A stretch of 64,000 nt of DNA from Crotalaria pallida (Eukaryota > Streptophyta > Magnoliopsida > Fabales > Fabaceae), in contig CM075656.1 in NCBI GenBank assembly GCA_037953625.1, forward strand, positions 67,537,001-67,601,000. The letters are read 5' to 3'. Below the pieces are notes generated by a model that worked only from the letters and a program-made list of their open reading frames with translations, searched no databases and was not told the origin of the DNA. A program made the position numbers and the translations under genes. Of this stretch, positions 28,629 to 37,995 are shown in pieces. Each line of letters opens with the position of its first letter. Within the stretch, counting starts at the first letter, position 1.

Positions 28629-29507
28629 ATGGGGAAGAAAGCAACCAAGGCCAAGAAAGGCGAGGCTCGAGCAGCTAGAGTATCACAGTTGGCTGCAATC
28701 AAAGCTGCATCTGGCTCCCCAAACATGAGTCAATCTTCTGAACCAACCCCTTCTGAAAGTCCGACCATTATCCCCAATGCCATTCCGACTGTTAGAATCA
28801 AAGGCGTTGAGTCGGTGATTAAAAAGGATCGTATCATCGACGTTGTAAACATCGAAGTGGAGGCTCAAACAACTCCTCAAGGCACTCCCGAGCGTCCCCT
28901 CAAGAGGTCTCGGCTGGAAAAGGGAAAAGGTCTCGCTAGAGATTGGCTTAATTTGAGCAAGTCACATAAAGGGGTAGAGATTCCTGAGGGAAAGGAAGAA
29001 GCTGCCGCCAAGACAGTGTGGCACCGAAAAATGACTGATACACTTGTTGCTACTGTCTTTCCTCCCGAGAATGCTGAAGTGATTGAGGCCTGGACCCCTG
29101 GGACTTGGGAGAACAACTGTAAATCGTTGGTGAAGAGTCTCCTGAGGGGTGCGAGCATACTTCATCACCTCGGTCATCATGGAAACGACGCTCATGCTGG
29201 GATAGCCCCCGAAGAAAAGAAGAAAAGGACCGAGGCGGTCGAGCGGGAAGATTATTTACAGCTTCAAGTTGAAGGTCTGAACAAGAAGTTGCAAACTTTG
29301 GCCGCTGAAAATGAACGGTTGCAAAAGGTGGCACAAGATGCCGAGGGAGCCAAGGTTAGGGCCGAGGAGACACTCCAAGGGGCCGAAGAGAGGATAAGGC
29401 GCTCGGAAGAGGTTCTGAAAAAAGCTGAGGAGGACGCTGCCGCTTTTCGAGCGGCGATAGAAAAAATTCGGAAAGCGGAGCAGGCTGCCGCCGCGGCTCA
29501 AGAGTAG
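28629..29507 (+). CDS. E2 antisense gene, exon 2, N part (coiled coil)
   Basis: Homologous to E1 5642-6904: MGKKATKAKK basic head, Pro/Ser region, VFPPENAEVIE and WTPGTWENNC, coiled coil from about residue 195. It ends at TAG 29505-29507, where E1 has CAA (Gln). The frame continues unchanged in 29532-29891. Indels relative to E1 keep the frame, which suggests past selection for coding. Confidence 0.65.
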   Translation: MGKKATKAKKGEARAARVSQLAAIKAASGSPNMSQSSEPTPSESPTIIPNAIPTVRIKGVESVIKKDRIIDVVNIEVEAQTTPQGTPERPLKRSRLEKGKGLARDWLNLSKSHKGVEIPEGKEEAAAKTVWHRKMTDTLVATVFPPENAEVIEAWTPGTWENNCKSLVKSLLRGASILHHLGHHGNDAHAGIAPEEKKKRTEAVEREDYLQLQVEGLNKKLQTLAAENERLQKVAQDAEGAKVRAEETLQGAEERIRRSEEVLKKAEEDAAAFRAAIEKIRKAEQAAAAAQE

Positions 29508-29891
29508 CATGAGTATGCTAAGGATGAGATTTTGGGGCTACGAACTTCTCTGGAGAAGATGAGAGCAAAAGCTCTCAAACACAAGAAAGCTTCCATGGAG
29601 CATTTATACAACTGGGATCATGGGGTTGAGGATTCTTTCTACAACACTGCCGAGCAACTCCGCGTTCTGAATCCTAGGCTCTTGACCAAGGGTGCTGACC
29701 CTAATTTTTCTGTAAAAAATGGTCAAATTGTCGGCCCAACTGGGGTTCCCATAGATCTGAACAGCGCCGATCTGCCTGACCATTTGGCCGAGGATTCCGA
29801 AGGGGACGATGTCGAGGATGCCGAAGGTGAAGAAGAAGAAGAAGAAGATAAATTTGACGCCGACGGCATTGTACTGTCCGACTTAGAATAG
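29508..29891 (+). pseudogene. E2 antisense gene, exon 2, C part (acidic tail)
   Basis: In the same frame after the TAG, with an internal Met at 29532. It contains SLEKMRAKALKHKKA, WDHGVEDSFYNTAEQLRVLNP, GVPIDLN and the acidic tail ending LSDLE at 29891, as in E1. Without readthrough it would not be translated. Confidence 0.6.
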
Positions 29892-30383
29892 CTTTATCAT
29901 TTTGCTTTCCCTTTTGTAATTTCCCCAGTAAATGGGTTTAAACTTATATTGTTGTGTTTCGTTTGGAATATTTTATAATATTCGTAATCGTGTTATGCTT
30001 CTTTTTACACTCTTTGTTAAGAATTCAAGTGTTATGACCTCGGAACTCCAGCACTTTAGCCGAGGTGGGTTCCTCTATCCGCGATGTAAAATGATTTTAT
30101 GAAATCATGATTTAATCGGGAATCTTATTTAAAGTACTTGACGAGTTATAAGCTCTTGCTAGAGCTGTTCGTAATCGTACGCGTCGTAATCGGTGGCTAA
30201 TCGGTTACAAGGAAAAGTACGTGATACAATGAATTCAATAACGAGAACTTTTATTTATTTGAATCAAATTACAATGGGCTCGGAGTTTCACCGAGCGTAC
30301 ACCATTATCAAAAGAAGCAATTCAAAAAGCAAATGCAATTTAACAACTAAGACTATCGAAAACGAAATTGAAATAATGAAAAA
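29892..30383. other. E2 convergent intergenic region with conserved hairpin
   Basis: It matches E1 6905-7398: CCTCGG (30038-30043) pairs with CCGAGG (30060-30065) inside a conserved ~80-bp block. No gene. Confidence 0.6.
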
Positions 30384-31184
30384 CTAACTGTAATAAGCTC
30401 GAAGTTTCGCCACGTTCCATGTGTTGTTGATGAGGGCACCCGAGAGAGTTTCGAGCTTGTAGGCTCCTGTTCCAGTCTTGGAGGCAACTCGGTATGGTCC
30501 TTCCCAGCTTTGGGCCAGTTTTCCGTCCTTTGCATTTTTGAGACCAATATCAGCTCTCCTCAAGACAAGGTCGCCTACCTCGAACTCTCTGGATACGACC
30601 GAGCGGTTATACCCTTTTTCTTGCATAATCTTAGCATGCTTTTCTCGTTCGGCCGCTAAATCCCTGACTTCTTCTGATAAAACAAGATCCTCACACAATA
30701 AAGTGTTGTTGAGGGGATTCGGTTGTTGCATAGCTCGAAATGAAGGGATGATCCTCTCAATGGGGATGACTGCATCGCAACCATAAGTGAGCCGATATGG
30801 TGTCTCTCCTGTTGAAGTTTGTACGGTGGTTCGATACGACCAAAGTACTTCGTGCAAGTTTTCCAACCAATTCCCTTTCTCTCCTTCAAGTCTTTTCTTG
30901 ATCCCTTGCATGATAGATCGGTTCACAGATTCTACTTGGCCATTAGTCTGAGGGTGTTCGACCCAGGAAAAGTAATGTTTTATGCTCAAAGCATTGACTA
31001 AGTCTTGGAATGCCTTTGCTGCGAATTGGGTTCCGTTGTCAGTCACCAGCACTTGTGGCACTCCAAACCGAGCCACAACTTGCCTTTCGAAGAACTTCTG
31101 CACCTTGGCCGAGGATATGGTCGCAAGAAGCTCGGCTTCCACCCACCTGGTAAAATAATCAATGGCCACTATCACCCACTTTAA
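30384..31184 (-). pseudogene. pol: E2 integrase, catalytic core and C-terminus
   Basis: The frame after TAG 31185-31187 contains IVAIDYFTRWVEAE, VTDNGTQF, PQTNGQVESVNRS and the C-terminal FEVGDLVLRR and W.GPYRV. Two of three acidic catalytic residues (TDNG Asp, QVES Glu) are in this piece; the first is in the preceding piece. E1 has CAG at the stop. Confidence 0.85.
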
Positions 31185-31802
31185 CTATCCTGGGGTGGTG
31201 GGGAACTGTCCAATCAGATCCATTCCCCATTGATAGAAAGGATAGGGAGATGAAAGTGAATGGAGTTCCTCAGCCGGTTTCTGATACACATCACTGTGAA
31301 ATTGACACTTGTCGCACCTCTTCACATGGTTGATCGCATCCTGTTGAAGAGTCGGCCAGTAGTATCCTGCCCTTAGAATCTTTCTAGCCAATGACTTCCC
31401 CCCAATATGATGACTTCCAATGCCCCCGTGAACTTCTTCCAACACCTGTTTTGCCTCGGCAGGGTCTAGACATCTAAGCATTGGGCTGCTGATCCCTCGG
31501 CAAAACAAGACTCCATCAACCAAGGCAAACTGTGAAGCTTTTCTGACGAGTTTCTTGGCCTCTGTTGGACTACTTGGAAAAACCCCTTGTTCTAAGTAGT
31601 CCGTTATCGGAGCAATCCAGCTCGGATCCAGCGAAATGGAGAGGACAACGCTAGGTCCATGCATCATTTCTTGGATCAACGTTCTGTTGTTCTCAGGACT
31701 TTTTGTCGAAGCAAGTTTAGAGAGGATATCTGCTTGGCTGTTACTCTCCCTTGGGATGTGACAGAATTCGACCTTAGCAAACTCCGAGGATAGGAACTTC
31801 AC
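31185..31802 (-). pseudogene. pol: E2 aRNase H end and integrase zinc finger
   Basis: Contains SNSQADILSKLAS (RNase H end), GSHHIGGKS with CDKC (HHCC finger) and WGMDLIGQF (first integrase Asp). It ends at TAG 31185-31187 in place of Gln (TPGQLKW in E1). Confidence 0.85.
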
Positions 31803-31838
31803 CTTCTCCGAATATTTTTGAAGGATTGGTTCCTTAGC

Positions 31839-32210
31839 CTAGTAATCGCCCTTGACTTTTGAAACTACCAACTGAAAATCACTGAAAATTTTTACTTCTC
31901 TGGCCCCTACTTCTTTTGCCATTCTCAGCCCGGCCAACACGGCTTCATACTCCGCCTGATTGTTCGAAGTTGAAAATCCAAACTTCAAAGAATACTCGAG
32001 GGTGACCCCCTCGGAGTTCTCCAAGACTATTCCTGCACCAGCCCCTAGTTTGTTACTTGATCCGTCAACATAAATATTCCAATCCAAGTTTGAGCTCGTT
32101 AATGGCTCAGTAAACTCGGTGAGAAAATCAGCTAAGGCCTGAGATTTCATTGCCTTCCTCGGTTCGAAAGTGATTTCAAACTCGAAAAGCTCAATGGCCC
32201 ACGTCACCAT
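31839..32210 (-). pseudogene. pol: E2 archaeal-type RNase H
   Basis: Contains NIYVDGSSNK (Asp), NNQAEYEAV (Glu) and REVKIFSDFQ (Asp). The Arg of GAREV (AGA) is the codon that became TGA in E1. It ends at TAG 31839-31841 replacing a Gln CAG. Another stop at 32283-32285 separates it from RT. Confidence 0.82.
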
Positions 32211-32366
32211 TCTTCCTGCCAGATCAGGTTTCTGAAGTATTTGACGGATCGGCTGAGCTGTTCTGACTGTGATATGGTAGCTCTAGAAGTATTGACGTAA
32301 TGGTCTAGCTGTGATAACCAGACAAAAAGCCAATTTCTCCACTTTCTGATACCTCAACTCAGGTCC

Positions 32367-34220
32367 CTAAAGAGCTCGGCTGACGAAATAGATGGGGGAT
32401 TCTTTGCCAGATTCCTCTCGAACCAAAGCCGAACTTACTACGGAATCACCCACTGATAAGTAAAGGAACAGAATTTCTCCATTTACCGGACTTGACAAGA
32501 TCGGGGGAGATGCCAAGTACTGCTTAAGGTCAGTAAAGGCCTTTTCGCGTGTCTCATCCCATTCAAATGTCTCTTCCTTTTCTTTCCTCAGCAGTTTGTA
32601 CCAAGGGAGGGCCTTTCTAGCTGACTGAGACAGAAACCTCGAGAGAGCCGCAACCCGACCTGTCAGTTGTTGGACACCCTTGACATTTGACGGACTTTTC
32701 ATATCAAGAATGGCTCGACACTTTTCTGGATTTGCCTCAATTCCGCGCTCGGTAAGCATGAATCCGAGGAAAGCCCCGGCTGGGACTCCAAACGTGCATT
32801 TTTCCGGGTTCAACCTCATATTGAACTGTCGGATCCTTCCCAAAACTACCTTCAAATCCTTTGCGTGATCTTCTTCTTTCAAGCTCTTTGCAATCATATC
32901 ATCTATGTATACCTCCATTCTTGGCCCAATCAAGGGGCCGAACACCTTGTTCATCATCCGCTGGTAAGTTGCCCCAGCGTTTTTCAATCCAAATGGCATC
33001 ACATTATAACAATATGTGGCCTTTTCTGTGATAAATGAAGTCTTCACCTGATCCGGGGGATACATTGGGATCTGATTGTACCCCGAATAAGCATCCATAA
33101 ATGAAAGCCTTTGATAACCCGCCGAGCTATCAACAAGTTTATCGATGCAGGGAAGTGGGTATTGATCCTTAGGACAAACTTTGTTCAAGTCTGTGTAGTC
33201 CACGCACATCCTCCATTTCCCATTGGTCTTCTTTACAAGCACGGGATTGGCCAACCAATCAGTATACACCACCTCCCTGATAAATCCTGCTTTTAGTAGC
33301 TCGGCTACCTTCTCATCTGTCGCCTGTGCCTTCTCAACTCTGACTCTTCTTTTCTTCTGACAAACTGGCTTGGCTCCAAGATACACGCTCAACCTGTGGT
33401 AGATGAAGTTCGGATCGATCCCTGGCATATCTGCCGAGGTCCATGCAAACAAGTCTTTGTTTTCCACCAGCAATTCAGTCAGTTCTTTTTCCAATTCCTC
33501 GGAAAGGCCAACCCCCATCTTGACGCATCGAGAAGGATCGGGGCCTAAAATCACCTTTTTGAAGTCCCCTTGAGGAGTCGGCCTAGTTTCATCCTCCTCT
33601 CTTACGTCCAGATCTGCTAAGTTGACACTTCCTTTGTTAAGCGGTTCTTTCATGATCTTCTCATCATCAAGCTTCAACTTGCCCAGGCTGATATTATAAC
33701 ATTTCCGAGCCAACTCATGTTCGGACCGCACTGTTACTACCTTGTCATCAGACCCTGGGAATTTCATGGCCAAGTGGACCGTCGATACGACAGCGCCAAA
33801 AGATTGGAGTGCAGTTCGGCCAAAGATAGCGTTGTATGCCGAGGGGGCTTGGACAACTAGCCACTTTACCATTTCAGTCCGAGCAGAGGGTGGTTCCCCC
33901 ATGGTCACTGGGAGATGGATGTGGCCTAAGGGAACAATTGAATGTCCCGTGAAGCCAATCAAACTTCCCTCGAATGGGGTGAGATCAGATCTTCTCAATT
34001 TCAATTTTTCAAACAGGTCCAGAAACATGATGTCTGCCGAACTCCCCTGATCGACAAGAATCCTTCTGACTTCGTAATTGTCAAGCATGGCTGTAACTAC
34101 CATTGGGTCATTATGGTCTTGTAAGATGTCCTCAAAATCCTCATCACTGAAGCTGATGACTATGTTTTTCTTTCTGGGCTTTTGGATCGGTCGGCTGGCC
34201 ACCGAAAGGACTTGTCCCAC
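32367..34220 (-). CDS. pol: E2 protease and reverse transcriptase
   Basis: It is in the same frame as gag 34380-36041, after one stop; the Met at 34220 is internal. Contains the protease LVDQGSSADIM, RT motifs KWRMCVDYTDLNK, SFMDAYSGYNQIPM, YNVMPFGLKNAGATYQ and the catalytic YIDDMIAKS, then the degenerate gypsy RNase H start (PIYFVSRAL). It ends at TAG 32367-32369 in place of CAG. All RT catalytic residues are intact. Confidence 0.9.
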   Translation of the reverse strand: MGQVLSVASRPIQKPRKKNIVISFSDEDFEDILQDHNDPMVVTAMLDNYEVRRILVDQGSSADIMFLDLFEKLKLRRSDLTPFEGSLIGFTGHSIVPLGHIHLPVTMGEPPSARTEMVKWLVVQAPSAYNAIFGRTALQSFGAVVSTVHLAMKFPGSDDKVVTVRSEHELARKCYNISLGKLKLDDEKIMKEPLNKGSVNLADLDVREEDETRPTPQGDFKKVILGPDPSRCVKMGVGLSEELEKELTELLVENKDLFAWTSADMPGIDPNFIYHRLSVYLGAKPVCQKKRRVRVEKAQATDEKVAELLKAGFIREVVYTDWLANPVLVKKTNGKWRMCVDYTDLNKVCPKDQYPLPCIDKLVDSSAGYQRLSFMDAYSGYNQIPMYPPDQVKTSFITEKATYCYNVMPFGLKNAGATYQRMMNKVFGPLIGPRMEVYIDDMIAKSLKEEDHAKDLKVVLGRIRQFNMRLNPEKCTFGVPAGAFLGFMLTERGIEANPEKCRAILDMKSPSNVKGVQQLTGRVAALSRFLSQSARKALPWYKLLRKEKEETFEWDETREKAFTDLKQYLASPPILSSPVNGEILFLYLSVGDSVVSSALVREESGKESPIYFVSRAL

Positions 34221-34379
34221 ATACTTCTTACGATCACACTTCTTCTCTCCTCCAACTACAAATCCTCCAGCAATGGTACCGATGAGAAAAGAATCCTTCT
34301 CCTTCTCGGATGGTTGGGCTGAGGCTCCCCCTGCAGGTGGTGAAGGGCTTCTAGTTCTTTTCTGTTCGGTTTTGGGTGG

Positions 34380-36041
34380 TTAAGGACTCTTTCTCCTGGA
34401 GCGCTTGCGCAACGCTTCGCCAATATATTGTTGAAGCTTACCATCCCTTACCATTTCTCCGATTAAGTCCTTCAACTGGGTACACTGGTCGGTGGTATGC
34501 CCCCATCCACCGTGATGATCGCAGTACTTCGTTCTATCCTTTTGAGCAGCTTTCCTTAAAGCTGGTGGCCGAGTGATGTTACGCATCTCTGTATGCATAG
34601 TCTCGCAAAGGATTTGACTCCTCGGAACTGCCAACTGGGTATATTCATCATACTTGCCTTTTGGAGGCATTTTTTCCCCTCTCTCTCTTTCTCTCTTGTC
34701 TTTCCTTCCCCTATCTCGAAAACGATCATTTTGACGAATGTCGTTTTGACGAGGACGTTGCTCATGTCTGCCCTCGCCACCCCTTGCTACAGTACTGATC
34801 CTTCGGAATTCCTCTAAATTAACGTATTTCCTGGATCTTTCCCTAAGTTCGGCCATGTTCTTAGGTGGTTCCCCAATCAAGCAATCCTTAAAATCTCCAT
34901 CCTGCAATCCTTGAGTGAGCAGGAGAACAGATACTCCTGATTGCAGACCTGATATGCCGCTGGCCTCTTGTTGGTACCGAGCTAGGTAATCACGTAGAGA
35001 CTCGTCGGGTCTCTGTGCAACTCCAGCCAGTGAGTGGTCTGATTTGGGTTGTGACATACTAGCCGTGTATCTGTTTATGAATGCTTGTCTTAGCTCGGCC
35101 CACGATCGGATTGAATTGGCGGGTAGAGAATTGAACCATCTCAAAGGCGTCGAGCCTAGAGTCATTGATAAAGCTCGGCACTTCATAAAATCCCCTCCTC
35201 CATAAAACATCATAAAGGACTCGTAGACAGCTATGTGGTCCATCGGGTCAGTTGTTCCATTGTACCGAGGAATATTCTGATGACCCACATAAGTCTGCGG
35301 GGTTTGGAAAGCCATAATCTCAAGTGTGAAAGGGTGTCCAGGATGGGGTTCCCTAGTGATACGTTCTGGGATTAAGTTTGGGTTGAGGGGTGGAGGTGGG
35401 GGAAGATTGTTCAGATTACCATAGGTCGCGTGAGGGCCTTGCTCGGCAATCCTCGCCATGCTCTGCTGTTGAAGAGTAGCAATGGTCTGGTTTTGCTTTT
35501 CAATTAAAGAAGTCTGAGTCCTCAAGATCTCCATGATCGACTCCTCTCTCCTTCGTGCCGAAGAAGTAGTCATGTAAGATCTGCCTTCCGTTTCAGAACG
35601 CTGGCCACCTTGAAGAGTTCCAAAACGACCTCTAGTTAAATGAGGTATCTCCCTGTTGGACCTGTCAGCCCTGGAATGATCACGCCGATCGGCCTGTTCA
35701 ACTCGCCGATCCTCATCAGTTCGTGAGCCCGCAGTAGCCCGACGCGACTGATGTCCAGAATCAGCCGTGTCACGCCATTCAGAAGCGTGGCCATCAGGGA
35801 CGGTATGAGGGTTAGACTGCCCTCCGCCGCCCTCAACGAGAACTTGACCAGCTGGAGGAACCGTGGCTTGTGGCTGATCCGCCGTTGGAACTGGCAGAAT
35901 TGTCTGATCGTTAGCCTGATTACCTCCAGTTGGTACTCCCGGAGCGATTCTGTCCCTCACGTTTCTACCGGTCTTGGGTGGCCTCCCACGGAGGTGACGG
36001 CGGAGATCTTCTTGACTACCATCGTTCTTGTCGTTTTCCAT
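34380..36041 (-). CDS. gag: E2 gag, 553 aa, full length
   Basis: Starts at ATG 36041, about 50 bp from the 5' LTR. An N-terminal ~200 residues rich in Arg, Gly and Pro are followed by REESIMEILRTQTSLIEKQNQTI (short coiled coil). The gag core comes next (HPFTLEIMAFQTP, HIAVYESFM, PLRWFNSLPANSIRSWAELR, SLRDYLARYQQEA), then an Arg-rich linker and the knuckle-like YCDHHGGWGHTTDQC. It ends at TAA 34380-34382, where E1 has TCG (Ser). The polyprotein would otherwise run on to protease. E1 lacks about the first 270 residues. Confidence 0.9.
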   Translation of the reverse strand: MENDKNDGSQEDLRRHLRGRPPKTGRNVRDRIAPGVPTGGNQANDQTILPVPTADQPQATVPPAGQVLVEGGGGQSNPHTVPDGHASEWRDTADSGHQSRRATAGSRTDEDRRVEQADRRDHSRADRSNREIPHLTRGRFGTLQGGQRSETEGRSYMTTSSARRREESIMEILRTQTSLIEKQNQTIATLQQQSMARIAEQGPHATYGNLNNLPPPPPLNPNLIPERITREPHPGHPFTLEIMAFQTPQTYVGHQNIPRYNGTTDPMDHIAVYESFMMFYGGGDFMKCRALSMTLGSTPLRWFNSLPANSIRSWAELRQAFINRYTASMSQPKSDHSLAGVAQRPDESLRDYLARYQQEASGISGLQSGVSVLLLTQGLQDGDFKDCLIGEPPKNMAELRERSRKYVNLEEFRRISTVARGGEGRHEQRPRQNDIRQNDRFRDRGRKDKRERERGEKMPPKGKYDEYTQLAVPRSQILCETMHTEMRNITRPPALRKAAQKDRTKYCDHHGGWGHTTDQCTQLKDLIGEMVRDGKLQQYIGEALRKRSRRKSP

Positions 36042-36072
36042 GAGATCAGTGGGTGGGAATACTGGTTATTCG

Positions 36073-36091
36073 GTCCCCACAGACGGGGCCA
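36073..36091 (-). other. E2 primer binding site
   Basis: The minus strand reads TTGGCCCCGTCTGTGGGGA next to the 5' LTR. It differs from E1 (TGGCGCC) at one base in the tRNA 3' end complement. Confidence 0.6.
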
Positions 36092-36092
36092 A

Positions 36093-36722
36093 TGTAGTGT
36101 CCTTGAACACTATGTCCTTAACCCTCTAAGTGCTCAAGATTATGGAACCAGGAGCTCTAGAGAGGATCAAGTATTAATATGTGACTTTGTGGTGTTTCTG
36201 CAGTTCTAGTTGGGAAAAGCAGGGTCTCCCCAGTCAACAAGTGTGTGCAGAGTGTCAACTTAGGGATGAGAGTACGTACCTGAAACCCTAGCTGTTATGA
36301 GCTATTTATAGGGTTTGGAGGAGGCTGATATGGGCCGTATGGGCCCTGTATCAGGGTTGAGCTGAACCAGGATTCTGTGAGATAATATAGGAGGTTTATG
36401 CTCTTAGAATCTGGATAGGATCAGCTTGAGATCTCATGTCTAGGCTGTTAGCGAGAATCTAGGAGAGATTTGCGGAAGGGATAAGAAGCCTGAATGAGTC
36501 TATCCACAAGCCGACGATATGTCTTGGCCCTAGAGTCCCGAGCCTGATGAGTGGAAGACCGTTTGTAAGGCTCGGCCCCATCAAATCTGAGCCTGGTCCT
36601 TTTGTATGCTCGGAGCCAATGAGTCCGAGCGAGGGACGTTTGTGCTGAGTAAACCGAGGGAAGGGGCCTTAAAGAGTCCCCTCAATAAGACTTGAGCCCT
36701 AATATAGTCGGCAGACCCTACA
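36093..36722 (-). repeat. E2 5' LTR (right copy)
   Basis: 630 bp, TGTAGTGTCC to GACCCTACA, about seven differences from the left copy by eye. It is followed by the ACATA duplication. Confidence 0.93.
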
Positions 36723-36727
36723 ACATA

Positions 36728-37356
36728 CATGTCTTGCATTTTATTTTCTAATCTTACTTACTTAAAACATTATAATTACTAATTTATACAATAATGCAAT
36801 TAATCCTAAGAAATCACATTCACACCACCATTTACATGCATCATTCATTACACACACATTAAAGCAAGCACACGTCATATAAAAATTCAGGTCATGAAAA
36901 AAATCTCATTTTCTACAAAACACATATCTTAAAATTCGTATTTCATAAACTCTGAAAATTAACTTTTATAAATCAGCCCAGAAAATTCTAAAAATTGCAT
37001 TTTCAAATTTTTCGTTTCAAGACGATCGTTTTCATATAAAGATCGTAAAAATCCGAGTTACTGTTAAAAAGATACGAATTTTCAAAGATAACAATTCCAA
37101 AACTTCATTTCAAATAAAAATCACCTTTTAATAAAATCACAACTCATTTCTTATGAATCAAATCATTTCAAAACTCAACAAAATTCTTCACTTCTCATCT
37201 ATAAAAACATTTGGTTTATAAAGATTCATGAAAATTAGCACTTTATTTCTTTCTCACGTAAAATACTTTTCTGAAAATTTCTTATAAAACAGAACCTCAG
37301 AGTTTATTTTGACAAAAATCGTTTACGCACGTATGGGAAAAATGCGGGGTGTTACA
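36728..37356 (-). repeat. AT-rich LTR copy B, second part, with terminus
   Basis: It continues copy B after E2 and matches 22549-23178. It ends GCGGGGTGTTACA, the minus-strand LTR start TGTAACACCCCGC. Confidence 0.7.
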
Positions 37357-37995
37357 AAGGGTGAAGGTGAAACATAACAGAGAAATTAAAGAAAACCATT
37401 TGATTGTGAATTGGAATCTTGTTGCAATTATTCTTGTTATGTTGAGTGTAAGTTGATTGAACACATGGTGGTTCATTACATGATTTTATTATACAATTTT
37501 TTTAGTAAATATTTATATCATTATTTTTTCTCTAAATTGTGCACATAACTTGTCCCTAACTAAATATTATGTGCATTACAAAGAAGTTAAAGATTGGGAT
37601 CTTCTTCATCTTTGTCATTTTCGCCCCAAGTAAAACTGCTCTATTAGGAATTGCAGAGCTGCTGGTCAGCCTCAACTTCTTATTAACAATCAATTGGAGT
37701 TTCCTGTCACGGGAAGTTTTGTCATATTAGTAATTGGTAAATTTCATTAATTGAAAATCTACATAAACGGATAATGGAATAATGATGTGACATAATGTTT
37801 TCCGAATGTATGTGCTATATATTAGGATTTATGCAATACAATGATAAAGAAAAGTTACACATAATCACACATCACATGCAAAGTTTATTGTACCTGCTCC
37901 TCGTTGTTGGTTTTGGCCTCAAAATCTCGAGAGAGGGGGTGAATCGAGTTTTATTAATGTATTGTAAAAACCGTTACAAATTAAAAAAAATGATT
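37357..37995. other. Unassigned AT-rich sequence
   Basis: About 640 bp between LTR copy B and the Copia LTR. It has no ORF of interest and no repeat I can match elsewhere in the window. Confidence 0.4.

Larger units (their letters stand above)
25997..36722 (-). mobile_element. E2: Ty3/gypsy Tat-lineage LTR retrotransposon, 10.7 kb
   Basis: This is a complete element with 630-bp LTRs (25997-26626 and 36093-36722) differing at about seven sites by eye, and a perfect ACATA duplication. The architecture equals E1: minus-strand gag-PR-RT-RH-aRH-INT, a plus-strand antisense gene and a shared PPT. Unlike E1 it keeps full-length gag. The polyprotein frame is interrupted by at least five stops (34380, 32367, 32283, 31839, 31185) and the antisense gene by two (28054, 29505). 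It is a different subfamily from E1, since the LTRs share only blocks. Confidence 0.95.
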
